This document shows positions 1 through 5,542 of a DNA stretch of 6,811 nucleotides, one piece after another. The DNA is from Rhodospirillaceae bacterium UBA4468 (GTDB lineage: Bacteria; Pseudomonadota; Alphaproteobacteria; Rhodospirillales; Casp-alpha2). A program made the position numbers and the translations under genes. The stretch is from assembly GCA_002389385.1 (NCBI GenBank), contig DGOK01000142.1, forward strand, positions 1 through 6,811, read 5' to 3'. Positions within the stretch are counted from its first letter, which is position 1; each line of letters begins with the position of its first letter. The notes beneath the pieces are model-generated. The model was not told the DNA's origin, made no database searches, and saw only the letters and a list, made by a program, of their open reading frames with translations.

Positions 1-519
1 AAGTTTATGGGCGAGCGCCTGATCCGCACCTACCATGAACAGTATGGCCTTGGCATTTCGATCATCCGTCCCAGCGCTCTATACGGCGAACGGTGCATCT
101 CTCGCCGTGTCAGCCAGGCATTCATTGAAAATGCCCTTATGGGTAAGCCACTCCTCCTCGAAGGTGGAGGCGACGGGCGTCTTGATTTCACATACATCGA
201 AGATTTGGTCGATGGCATCGTGCGTTCAATGGCAGCCACAGGCGGCACCAATTCATCGAACACATTTAACCTGACCTTTGGCAATGCCAGAAGCATTCTG
301 GAACTTGCGAATATCGTTAAATCTGTTGTGCCAAATGCGATCCTTGAAGAGCGTCCACGCGATGTGATCAAGCCAATCCGCGGTACATTATCGACAGAAC
401 GCGCCAAAGAGCATCTGAACTTCGAACCACAATGGCCACTCGAAGTTGGCTACAAACGCTATTGTGAGTGGTATGTCGATCAGTGGGAACGCACGCGTCA
501 CACGATGGAGCGAAACTAA
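1..519 (+). CDS. NAD-dependent sugar epimerase/dehydratase, extended SDR family (5' partial, C-terminal part)
   Basis: This is the C-terminal 172 residues of an extended short-chain dehydrogenase/reductase; the reading frame runs in from before the window. The first residue, Lys1 in K-F-M-G-E-R, is probably the lysine of the catalytic YxxxK motif, since the family pattern is YxxSKxxGE. If so, the NAD-binding Rossmann half and the catalytic Tyr lie upstream. Visible family features are RPSALYG (residues 23-29), GRLDFTYIEDLVDGI (59-73), which is the usual 'R-D-F-x-Y-V-x-D' substrate-domain signature, and the C-terminal helix pattern ending in YKRYCEWY. Such enzymes epimerise or dehydrate NDP-hexoses in the cytoplasm. 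The exact substrate cannot be read from this part. Its position just before an amidino-sugar cassette suggests it supplies that sugar pathway (inference). The ATG at 7 is internal, not the start. Stop is TAA at 517-519. Confidence 0.9.
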   Translation, partial: KFMGERLIRTYHEQYGLGISIIRPSALYGERCISRRVSQAFIENALMGKPLLLEGGGDGRLDFTYIEDLVDGIVRSMAATGGTNSSNTFNLTFGNARSILELANIVKSVVPNAILEERPRDVIKPIRGTLSTERAKEHLNFEPQWPLEVGYKRYCEWYVDQWERTRHTMERN

Positions 520-537
520 AGTAATTTGCAGCATTTG

Positions 538-564
538 CTGATCACACGATCTTTCCGTGATCGG
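538..564 (+). other. Possible RNA hairpin in the epimerase-hisH gap
   Basis: Within the 77-base gap, CTGATCAC (538-545) can pair with GTGATCGG (557-564): eight pairs including one G-U, with an 11-base loop. It is followed by GAAAAA and has no T-run on this strand, so it is not a standard Rho-independent terminator. It may be an attenuating or mRNA-processing structure, or chance. The rest of the gap shows no convincing promoter, and the site before hisH (TTTGAG) is only a weak Shine-Dalgarno. Confidence 0.25.
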
Positions 565-596
565 GAAAAACGCAGATCTCTGGGTTTTGAGTTCTC

Positions 597-1208
597 ATGA
601 TAGGTATTATCGATTACGGGCTAGGTAATCTACGTTCCGTTTTAGGCGCGATAGAGAAGCTCGGCTTCCAAGGAACCATTAGCAGCGAACCAAACGACTT
701 AAGCCGGGCAGATAAGCTAATCTTGCCTGGTGTTGGCGCATTTGGGGATGGCATCAAGAATTTAAAATCCCGTGGCCTGATCGATCCTTTGAACGATCTT
801 GTAACGAAACAACGAAAACCTATTTTAGGCATCTGCTTAGGCTTTCAACTCCTTAGCGAAGGTAGCGAAGAATACGGAGACCATAAGGGGCTTGGCTGGA
901 TTCCAGGCCAAGTTAAACGCATCGAACCGGGCCCTGAGCAGCTTCGCGTGCCGCACGTGGGTTGGAATGATTTCCAGCAAACCCGAGACAGCATTTTATT
1001 CGATGATGTCCCTGACCCTGCCCTATTCTATTTTGTGCATAGTTACTACCTCGATACAGATGCTAACACGACCGTGGGTACCTGTACGTACGCCGTCCCG
1101 ATGACAGCAGCTGTGCAGCGCGGCAACGTATTTGGCACACAATTTCATCCCGAAAAAAGCCAGCAGCACGGATTGACGGTCCTCAAAAACTTCCTGGAGC
1201 GTGCATGA
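597..1208 (+). CDS. hisH: HisH-type glutamine amidotransferase subunit (paralog in a sugar-amidination cluster)
   Basis: This is a class I glutamine amidotransferase of 203 residues, the normal length for HisH. It hydrolyses glutamine to glutamate and ammonia, and passes the ammonia to its HisF partner. The N-terminus MIGIIDYGLGNLRSV matches the family start, which supports the ATG at 597 despite a weak ribosome site. PGVGAFGDG (residues 44-52) is the oxyanion-strand region. The nucleophile is Cys80 in GICLGFQLL, and FHPEKS (183-188) supplies His184 and Glu186, so the catalytic triad is complete. In histidine synthesis the partner reaction makes imidazole glycerol phosphate. Here no other his gene is present, and hisF and a WbpG/PseA-like sugar amidotransferase follow directly. 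The likely job is to feed ammonia for acetamidino-sugar formation, as proposed for HisH2 of Pseudomonas aeruginosa O-antigen clusters. It overlaps hisF by four bases, consistent with translational coupling of a heterodimer. Confidence 0.95.
   Translation: MIGIIDYGLGNLRSVLGAIEKLGFQGTISSEPNDLSRADKLILPGVGAFGDGIKNLKSRGLIDPLNDLVTKQRKPILGICLGFQLLSEGSEEYGDHKGLGWIPGQVKRIEPGPEQLRVPHVGWNDFQQTRDSILFDDVPDPALFYFVHSYYLDTDANTTVGTCTYAVPMTAAVQRGNVFGTQFHPEKSQQHGLTVLKNFLERA
1196..1199 (+). promoter_or_regulatory. Shine-Dalgarno site for hisF inside the hisH end
   Basis: GGAG lies five bases before ATG 1205 and eight before ATG 1208, so it can serve either start. It sits in the last codons of hisH, as expected for coupled translation. 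The family alignment (M-L-x-K-R-x-I) favours 1208 slightly, while spacing allows both. Confidence 0.55.
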
Positions 1209-1951
1209 TGTTGAGAAAACGGGTCATCACCGTACTCACGCTCAATGACGGGACGTTGTTTCGCACCAAACTTTTTACGCCCGACTATCGCTACACACTG
1301 AATTTCGTCGATGCATGGTCCGTTGACGAAATCGTCATGTTTGATGTCACACGAGGCGACACACCCGATCGGCAGAAGTTTTTTGATGCCGTATCAAATT
1401 TTGCTCAATCGTGTTTCGTGCCGATTGCTGTCGGGGGTGGTATCCGCTCACTCGATGATGTGAAGCGCTACATGGATGCGGGCGGCGACAAAGTCGTTAT
1501 CAATACAGGTGCACTCGAACGTCCTGAACTAATCTCAGAAATCGCTGAAACTTACGGGGCCCAGTGCGTTGTGCTTTCCATCGATGCAAAGCGGGACGGC
1601 GACCGGTTTGACGTCATGTCCCATTCTGGCAGCCAAACAACCGGACGCGATGCTGTCAGCTGGGCCATTGAAGGTGAAAAGCTGGGCGCTGGTGAAATCC
1701 TCATTACCTCAATTGAACGCGATGGTGCCCTTCAAGGTTACGATTTGGAGCTATGTGCAGCTGTTGCTGATGCGGTAAGTTTGCCTGTTCAAGTATTGGG
1801 AGGGTGCGGCAACTGGAAACATATGGTAAGTGCTTTTGAGATTCCCGGTGTTTCTGCGGCTTGTACGCAGAATATTTATCATTTTACGGAACAAAGTATA
1901 TCCAGCGCGAAAAAGTTTCTCGCCAGTAAAGGACACCCTGTTCGGGTATAG
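1205..1951 (+). CDS. hisF: HisF-type subunit with altered active site (ammonia-channel partner in sugar amidination)
   Basis: This is a (beta/alpha)8 barrel of 248 residues in the HisA/HisF family. Conserved parts are the phosphate loop AVGGGIRS (75-82), GDKVVINTGA (94-103), SIDAKR (125-130), GAGEILITSIERDG (161-174) and LGGCGN (198-203). Compared with Thermotoga HisF, the first catalytic aspartate (Asp11 in CLDVKDG) is Thr12 here (VLTLNDG), while the second, Asp130, is kept as Asp127. Residues matching the ammonia gate (Arg5, Glu46, Lys99, Glu167) are present as Arg6, Glu42, Lys96 and Glu164. The first loop is about five residues short and lacks the usual GDP motif. HisF-like proteins in O-antigen clusters are known to lose this aspartate. 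I infer that it channels ammonia from HisH to the amidotransferase encoded next and does not make imidazole glycerol phosphate. The start could also be the adjacent ATG at 1208, which aligns best with the canonical first Met. Confidence 0.92.
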   Translation: MMLRKRVITVLTLNDGTLFRTKLFTPDYRYTLNFVDAWSVDEIVMFDVTRGDTPDRQKFFDAVSNFAQSCFVPIAVGGGIRSLDDVKRYMDAGGDKVVINTGALERPELISEIAETYGAQCVVLSIDAKRDGDRFDVMSHSGSQTTGRDAVSWAIEGEKLGAGEILITSIERDGALQGYDLELCAAVADAVSLPVQVLGGCGNWKHMVSAFEIPGVSAACTQNIYHFTEQSISSAKKFLASKGHPVRV

Positions 1952-1968
1952 TCAGTCATGAAAGCAAT

Positions 1969-1972
1969 GGAG
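1969..1972 (+). promoter_or_regulatory. Shine-Dalgarno site deciding the GTG start of the amidotransferase
   Basis: GGAG stands five bases before GTG 1978. The nearest upstream ATG codons (1958 and 1967) are in another frame that stops at 1979-1981, so GTG is the only start that keeps the conserved N-terminal zinc-ribbon region intact. Confidence 0.65.
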
Positions 1973-1977
1973 ACGAC

Positions 1978-3087
1978 GTGATAAAATTTTGCAAAACATG
2001 CCTGATGCCAAATACCCGGCCTCGCATCGAATTTGATGATGCCGGTATCTGTAACGCATGTCATACCGCAGAACGTAAGAATACCATCGATTGGGATGCG
2101 CGGCGTGCCGAATTCCTGGAAATGGTTGAACCGTTCAGGAATCATGACGGCCCCTATGATTGCGTCGTGCCATGGTCAGGCGGCAAGGACTCCTCGGCCA
2201 TCGCTTACCGTATCAAATTCGAGTTTGGGCTCAATCCCCTGCTCGTCACATTTTCGCCGTTGATGCCCGACCCCGTCGCCCAGCATAACCGTGAAGAAAT
2301 GATCAAACTGGGCTTTGACCATCTGATGGTTCGGCCCAACCAAAAAGTCTCCAGACGATTATCCAAGCGGTTCTTTACAGAACGCGGCGACCCAAAGATT
2401 CACTGGAACGCCGGTGTCAACGCTGTGCCTGTGCAAGTTGCGGCAAAATATAAAATTCCACTCATTTTCTATGCTGAGCATGGCGAAAGCGAGTATGGCG
2501 GCCGTGTATTGTCTGATGATCACATGAAAACACGTGATTTTACCGAAGTTCTCGAACACCAGATCGGCGACGACCCTTTAAACTGGATGGATGACGAGAT
2601 CGAAGAGCACGATATTGCCCCTTATACCTATCCAGATTTAGATGAAGTCGAACAAATTGGCGTGAAAGCTTTGTATTTCGGGTACTTTTTCCGCTGGTCG
2701 ATGCTCGACAACTGGAACTTCATCAAAGATAAAATCGACTTCCGCACGGCAAAGAACGGTCGAACCGACGGTACGTTCACAGATTTCGATAGCTTGGACG
2801 ATAAAATCGATAATTTGTATTACTACATGCAATTTGTTAAATTTGGCTTTGGCCGTTGCGTCCGTGATGCTTGCAGAATGATCCAGAATGGACAGATGAC
2901 CCGGGATGAGGGCTTAGCGCTTGTACAAAAGTATGACTCTGAGTTCCCAAAGACCTATCATGACGACCATCTTGAATATCTAGGGCTGGACGAAGCTTCG
3001 TTCACAGAAATTGTCGACAAGCACCGAGATTTAGAAATATGGGAAGATCAGGAGAATGCTTGGGCGCTAAGCCACCCACCTGAATAG
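1978..3087 (+). CDS. N-acetyl sugar amidotransferase (WbpG/PseA/WbuX-like, PP-loop ATPase)
   Basis: The 369-residue protein is of normal length for the WbpG/PseA family, which uses ATP and ammonia to convert an N-acetyl group of a surface sugar to an acetamidino group. The N-terminus has two cysteine pairs, CKTC (5-8) and CNAC (25-28), typical of this family and likely a zinc knuckle. The PP-loop ATP-binding motif is WSGGKDS (66-72). The family-type stretch W-N-A-G-V-N (143-148) and EHGESEYGG (167-175) follow, and the C-terminal half includes GYFFRWS (235-241) and the cysteine-bearing FGRCVRDAC (291-299). The protein lacks its own glutaminase, which explains the hisH and hisF genes directly upstream, 26 bases away. 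PseA acts on pseudaminic acid and WbpG on a mannuronic acid derivative. The sequence alone does not tell which sugar is used here. It starts at GTG and stops at TAG 3085-3087. Confidence 0.93.
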   Translation: MIKFCKTCLMPNTRPRIEFDDAGICNACHTAERKNTIDWDARRAEFLEMVEPFRNHDGPYDCVVPWSGGKDSSAIAYRIKFEFGLNPLLVTFSPLMPDPVAQHNREEMIKLGFDHLMVRPNQKVSRRLSKRFFTERGDPKIHWNAGVNAVPVQVAAKYKIPLIFYAEHGESEYGGRVLSDDHMKTRDFTEVLEHQIGDDPLNWMDDEIEEHDIAPYTYPDLDEVEQIGVKALYFGYFFRWSMLDNWNFIKDKIDFRTAKNGRTDGTFTDFDSLDDKIDNLYYYMQFVKFGFGRCVRDACRMIQNGQMTRDEGLALVQKYDSEFPKTYHDDHLEYLGLDEASFTEIVDKHRDLEIWEDQENAWALSHPPE

Positions 3088-3112
3088 AGTTCGTTAACTA
3101 AAACCAGGCATA

Positions 3113-3157
3113 ATGCACCGTTACGCCATGAACAGACGGAAAAGAATATACTTATGA
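3113..3157 (+). CDS. Possible 14-codon leader ORF before the acetyltransferase (speculative)
   Basis: ATG at 3113 opens a short frame encoding MHRYAMNRRKRIYL, a basic peptide. Its TGA (3155-3157) overlaps the ATG of the acetyltransferase gene as ATGA. AGG at 3106-3108 lies four bases before the ATG and is a weak ribosome site. The arrangement would allow coupled re-initiation at a gene that has only a poor Shine-Dalgarno of its own. The ORF is too short to separate from chance by sequence alone and no homolog is recognised. The rest of the 66-base gap (3088-3112) shows no clear promoter or terminator. Confidence 0.2.
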   Translation: MHRYAMNRRKRIYL

Positions 3158-3918
3158 GAATGACTTCAAAGCTCAAAAGCATCGATCTTGCGACCGCGCG
3201 CTCAGACGAATTCCTGACGAATGTGTTCGGTTATCCATGCTGGATGACCCAAGGCCCCTATAATGTCGAGCTTGTTCGTTCGGATCTGATGGCAATGCCA
3301 TTTCCGTCGTTTGTATGGCTAAAAGTAGAGGGGAAAAAAGACCCTTCGATTGCTCAATTTAAGAAAATGGGCTTCGAAACGATCTCCGAAGAAGTCACAT
3401 ACGAACGCCCTGCATCGAAAGAAAAAGCCGCTAAGTCATCGTCGGATGAATTCGATATCATTTCTCTCAGCGCTAAAAAAGCTGCAGGAGATACCGCATT
3501 ATCCAAAGTCGTGGGCGATCTCGCCGCAAATGCAATGACCAACTCAAGATTTCATCAAGACCCGTCCATCCCGCCTGAACTTGCCGCTGATGTGAAGCGC
3601 CGATGGGTTATGAACTTTTTTGCAAGCAAACGTGGTCAGAAGATGATCATCGCTCGGGCTAAAGACGGAACCGTCATTGGCTGCAATCAAATCCTATATG
3701 ATGGAACCACAAGGGTAATTGACCTGATCTGCACGTCTGAGGAATGGCGCCGCAAAGGTGTCGCACACGCAATGATCGAAGCCATGTTTGAGCCGAACAA
3801 GGAAACACGTGTCGGCAGTCAGTCAATCAACAAAGCGGCTGACAAGTTGTATCGTGGTCTCGGCTTCAAACCAGTTTCAACATCAATCTGCATGCATTGG
3901 CATGCAAAGGATATCTGA
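3154..3918 (+). CDS. GNAT-family N-acetyltransferase, WecD/RffC-like (amino-sugar acyltransferase)
   Basis: The 254-residue protein has the two-part layout of WecD (RffC), which acetylates the 4-amino group of dTDP-4-amino-4,6-dideoxygalactose with acetyl-CoA. The N-terminal part (about 8-85) carries the degenerate half with a WecD-like stretch, FKKMGFETISEE (69-80). A polar low-complexity linker (86-99) follows. The C-terminal GNAT domain holds NSRFHQDP (130-137), close to the WecD N-S/Q-S-R-F-x signature, then RRKGVA (199-204) as the acetyl-CoA pyrophosphate loop and GSQSINKAADKLYRGLGF (221-238), where Tyr233 is at the usual general-acid position. Neighbours point to a role in acylating an amino sugar made by the downstream aminotransferase; acetylation must precede amidination if that group is the target (inference). 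The ribosome site is weak (GGAAAAG, 3138-3144), and ATG 3160 is an alternative start two codons later. Confidence 0.85.
   Translation: MRMTSKLKSIDLATARSDEFLTNVFGYPCWMTQGPYNVELVRSDLMAMPFPSFVWLKVEGKKDPSIAQFKKMGFETISEEVTYERPASKEKAAKSSSDEFDIISLSAKKAAGDTALSKVVGDLAANAMTNSRFHQDPSIPPELAADVKRRWVMNFFASKRGQKMIIARAKDGTVIGCNQILYDGTTRVIDLICTSEEWRRKGVAHAMIEAMFEPNKETRVGSQSINKAADKLYRGLGFKPVSTSICMHWHAKDI
3889..3906 (+). repeat. Perfect 7-base inverted repeat with 4-base loop
   Basis: TGCATGC (3889-3895), ATTG, then GCATGCA (3900-3906) forms a compact hairpin. It sits in the last codons of the acetyltransferase gene, about 25 bases before the methyltransferase ATG at 3931. There is no following T-run, so it is not a terminator. 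It also encodes the C-M-H-W-H-A tail, and may be a chance product of the repeated GCATGC core. Confidence 0.35.
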
Positions 3919-3921
3919 TTG

Positions 3922-3925
3922 AAGG
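3922..3925 (+). promoter_or_regulatory. Shine-Dalgarno site deciding the methyltransferase start
   Basis: AAGG, within GAAGGG 3921-3926, stands five bases before ATG 3931. This favours 3931 over the in-frame TTG at 3919 or GTG at 3928, which have no suitably placed site. Confidence 0.6.
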
Positions 3926-3930
3926 GTGTG

Positions 3931-4821
3931 ATGAATACCGACACTTTTGCCCTCTATCCATGCGACCTTTGTACGAGCCAGGATTTAGCTGAAATACCGG
4001 CGGCGCCCCATTATATGGACGGGCGTCCGCTTCATGTGTGTAATGCCTGTGGTTTTGTACAAGCGGCTTATCGCCGCACACCTGAAGCCCTTCAACGCAT
4101 GTGGGCTGAAGAAATTTACCGGGCAAATGACGCGCGTATCAGCGACAAAACATACACTGCACGTATCCCTGCTGTCGTTGCCCGCCAGACATTTGCCGTC
4201 GAATTTCTAGCTGAGCATTTAGACATCAAAGGGAAAAGTATCTGCGAGATCGGTGCTGGCGAAGGCCAATTCCTGGAAATGCTTCGTGTGCCTCGCTTTG
4301 ACATGGATACATTTGCAATAGAACCATCTAAGGAAAATTGCGCGATCCTGAATAGTCTGCAGATTAAAAACTTCGCAGGCACCATGGAAGACTATAGCGC
4401 GCAATCAAATGGCGAGCAGTTTGATATAGCATCTCTGATCTGGACACTTGAAAACTGTCAGTCCGCCTCAGGGGTTCTGGCGGCAACGCATGACATTGTT
4501 AAGCCCGGCGGTCATCTGGTTATCGCGACTGGCAACCGTATTCTGATGCCATTTAAAAAGCCGCTCCAATATTACCTGGGATCAAATGTCGATGTGCATC
4601 CTTATCATTTCAGCGCCAACGCGCTTACGAGCTTAATGCATCAAGCCGGTTTTAAAGTCACAGCACATAACAGGTTCATTGATAGTGATTACCTTGTCTT
4701 GATTGGTAAGCGCGTCGAAAACATTGATGACCTTCCAATGCCAACGGATAACTCTGCCGAAATCATTCAGTTCTTCGAGCGCTGGCATAATGAAACTCAA
4801 GCGCATTACGCGGATTGGTGA
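3931..4821 (+). CDS. SAM-dependent class I methyltransferase with N-terminal zinc-ribbon
   Basis: With the ATG at 3931 the protein has 296 residues. It begins with a four-cysteine putative zinc-binding region, CDLC (11-14) and CNAC-G-F-V-Q (37-44), like that found in sugar C-methyltransferases of the TylC3/NovU kind. The Rossmann methyltransferase domain follows: motif I CEIGAGEGQF (105-114), the acidic end of strand 2 in FAIEPS (128-133, Glu131), a motif IV-like stretch FDIASLIWTLEN (164-175), and KPGGHLVIATGN (191-202). At 296 residues it lacks the extra C-terminal domain of about 100 residues seen in full-length C-methyltransferases of roughly 400. Target is unknown: a sugar carbon, hydroxyl or the amidine nitrogen are all possible. 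It sits between the acetyltransferase gene (12-base gap) and the cytidylyltransferase gene (13-base gap), so it most likely modifies the same sugar or glycan. The name PtmH, used for a Campylobacter methyltransferase linked to N-methyl acetimidoyl legionaminic acid, is only a functional parallel. Confidence 0.85.
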   Translation: MNTDTFALYPCDLCTSQDLAEIPAAPHYMDGRPLHVCNACGFVQAAYRRTPEALQRMWAEEIYRANDARISDKTYTARIPAVVARQTFAVEFLAEHLDIKGKSICEIGAGEGQFLEMLRVPRFDMDTFAIEPSKENCAILNSLQIKNFAGTMEDYSAQSNGEQFDIASLIWTLENCQSASGVLAATHDIVKPGGHLVIATGNRILMPFKKPLQYYLGSNVDVHPYHFSANALTSLMHQAGFKVTAHNRFIDSDYLVLIGKRVENIDDLPMPTDNSAEIIQFFERWHNETQAHYADW

Positions 4822-4822
4822 T

Positions 4823-4826
4823 GAGG
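4823..4826 (+). promoter_or_regulatory. Shine-Dalgarno site deciding the cytidylyltransferase start
   Basis: GAGG lies eight bases before ATG 4835. The in-frame ATGs at 4703 and 4790 lie inside the methyltransferase gene and would add residues with no family match before the conserved first strand, so 4835 is preferred. Confidence 0.6.
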
Positions 4827-4834
4827 CGCACGGC

Positions 4835-5542
4835 ATGAAAAAACTACATATTCCTGCCCTGGTCTTCTCCCGCATGGATTCAACACGATTACCCGGTAAA
4901 GCCTTGCTTGATCTTGATGGCACACCTGTCCTTGGCCGCGTTCTGGCGCGTCTTAAGATGTCTAACGAGATTGATGGCATCATTGTCTGTACCACCACAC
5001 GCTCGATTGATGACCCCATCGCTGAGTTCGCCATTACATCAGATGTACAACTCATTAGGGGTGACACTTTTGATGTTATGGATCGTGCGAAAACTGCAGC
5101 GGTAGCAACCAAAGCCGATGCGATTGTTCGCATCTCAGGTGATAGCCCGTTCATCGATCCCGACCTCGTCGACACCATGGTATCCATGCATAGAAAATCG
5201 CCGTGCGACCTTACAACGAATGTTTATCCTCGGTCGTTCCCCCCAGGCATGAGCGTTGAAGTTATCAATGCAGAAACTCTGGATATGCTTGATCAACAAG
5301 CATTAAGCGCTGCAAATCGAGAGCATATCACAACGTATTTCTATCGCCATGCAGATCAGTTCAAGATTAACAATCATACCGCAACTACGCCCTCTACTGA
5401 TGTGGACCTCGCGTTGGATATCAAAGACAATTTCGTTTTTCAAAACTGGCTGGCCGCACAAATACCTGATGATGCGAACCTCAGTGCGATCTTGGCCGCA
5501 GCAAGGCGATATACGGACCGACCCTTAAAGGACGCATCATGA
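4835..5542 (+). CDS. SpsF-like cytidylyltransferase (nucleotide-sugar activating enzyme)
   Basis: The 235-residue protein belongs to the SpsF/NeuA/KdsB-type nucleotidyltransferases, which activate a sugar with a nucleotide, commonly CTP, in the cytoplasm. The N-terminal signature RMDSTRLPGKAL (13-24) is the nucleotide-binding loop. VCTTT (51-55) with DDPIAEF (59-65) follows, then RISGDSPFIDPDLVD (99-113), the 'GDxPxIDP' metal-site motif. The REHITTYFY segment (162-170) is typical of SpsF proteins, and DVDLALDIKDNFVF (189-202) sits where relatives have an 'R-x-T-V-D-T-x-E-D-F' motif. Length is normal for a stand-alone SpsF-like enzyme. In this cluster it is the best candidate to make the CMP form of the amidino sugar, which would fit a nonulosonic acid, but the substrate is inferred. 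It is not a clear NeuA or LegF ortholog by eye. It overlaps the aminotransferase gene by four bases. Confidence 0.85.
   Translation: MKKLHIPALVFSRMDSTRLPGKALLDLDGTPVLGRVLARLKMSNEIDGIIVCTTTRSIDDPIAEFAITSDVQLIRGDTFDVMDRAKTAAVATKADAIVRISGDSPFIDPDLVDTMVSMHRKSPCDLTTNVYPRSFPPGMSVEVINAETLDMLDQQALSAANREHITTYFYRHADQFKINNHTATTPSTDVDLALDIKDNFVFQNWLAAQIPDDANLSAILAAARRYTDRPLKDAS
5527..5532 (+). promoter_or_regulatory. Shine-Dalgarno site for the aminotransferase gene
   Basis: AAAGGA stands six bases before ATG 5539, the strongest ribosome site in the window. It lies within the last codons of the cytidylyltransferase gene and supports the ATGA-overlap start. Confidence 0.7.

Noticed and set aside
30..407. 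125-codon open frame on the minus strand
   Set aside because: Antisense to the epimerase, low-complexity Arg/Ser-rich content, no recognisable motif.
565..596. Rho-independent terminator after the epimerase
   Set aside because: The hairpin at 538-564 is followed by an A-rich, not T-rich, stretch on the plus strand, and no minus-strand gene needs a terminator here.
597..1951. Ordinary histidine biosynthesis hisH-hisF
   Set aside because: No other his gene nearby, a sugar amidotransferase directly downstream, and the HisF catalytic Asp11 is replaced by Thr.
3109..3152. Possible promoter (-10-like CATAAT at 3109-3114 or TATACT at 3147-3152) before the acetyltransferase
   Set aside because: No matching -35 element at a suitable distance for either; TATACT is directly against the start codon.
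3919..3930. TTG 3919 as the methyltransferase start
   Set aside because: It adds only four residues and would leave the well-placed AAGG inside the coding region unused; ATG 3931 is better.
4703..4834. Longer start of the cytidylyltransferase (ATG 4703 or 4790)
   Set aside because: These starts lie inside the methyltransferase gene in another frame; the added residues have no family match, while ATG 4835 has a good ribosome site.
4633..5187. 184-codon open frame on the minus strand
   Set aside because: It lies antisense across the methyltransferase end and the cytidylyltransferase, both with strong family motifs on the plus strand; its own protein shows no recognisable domain.
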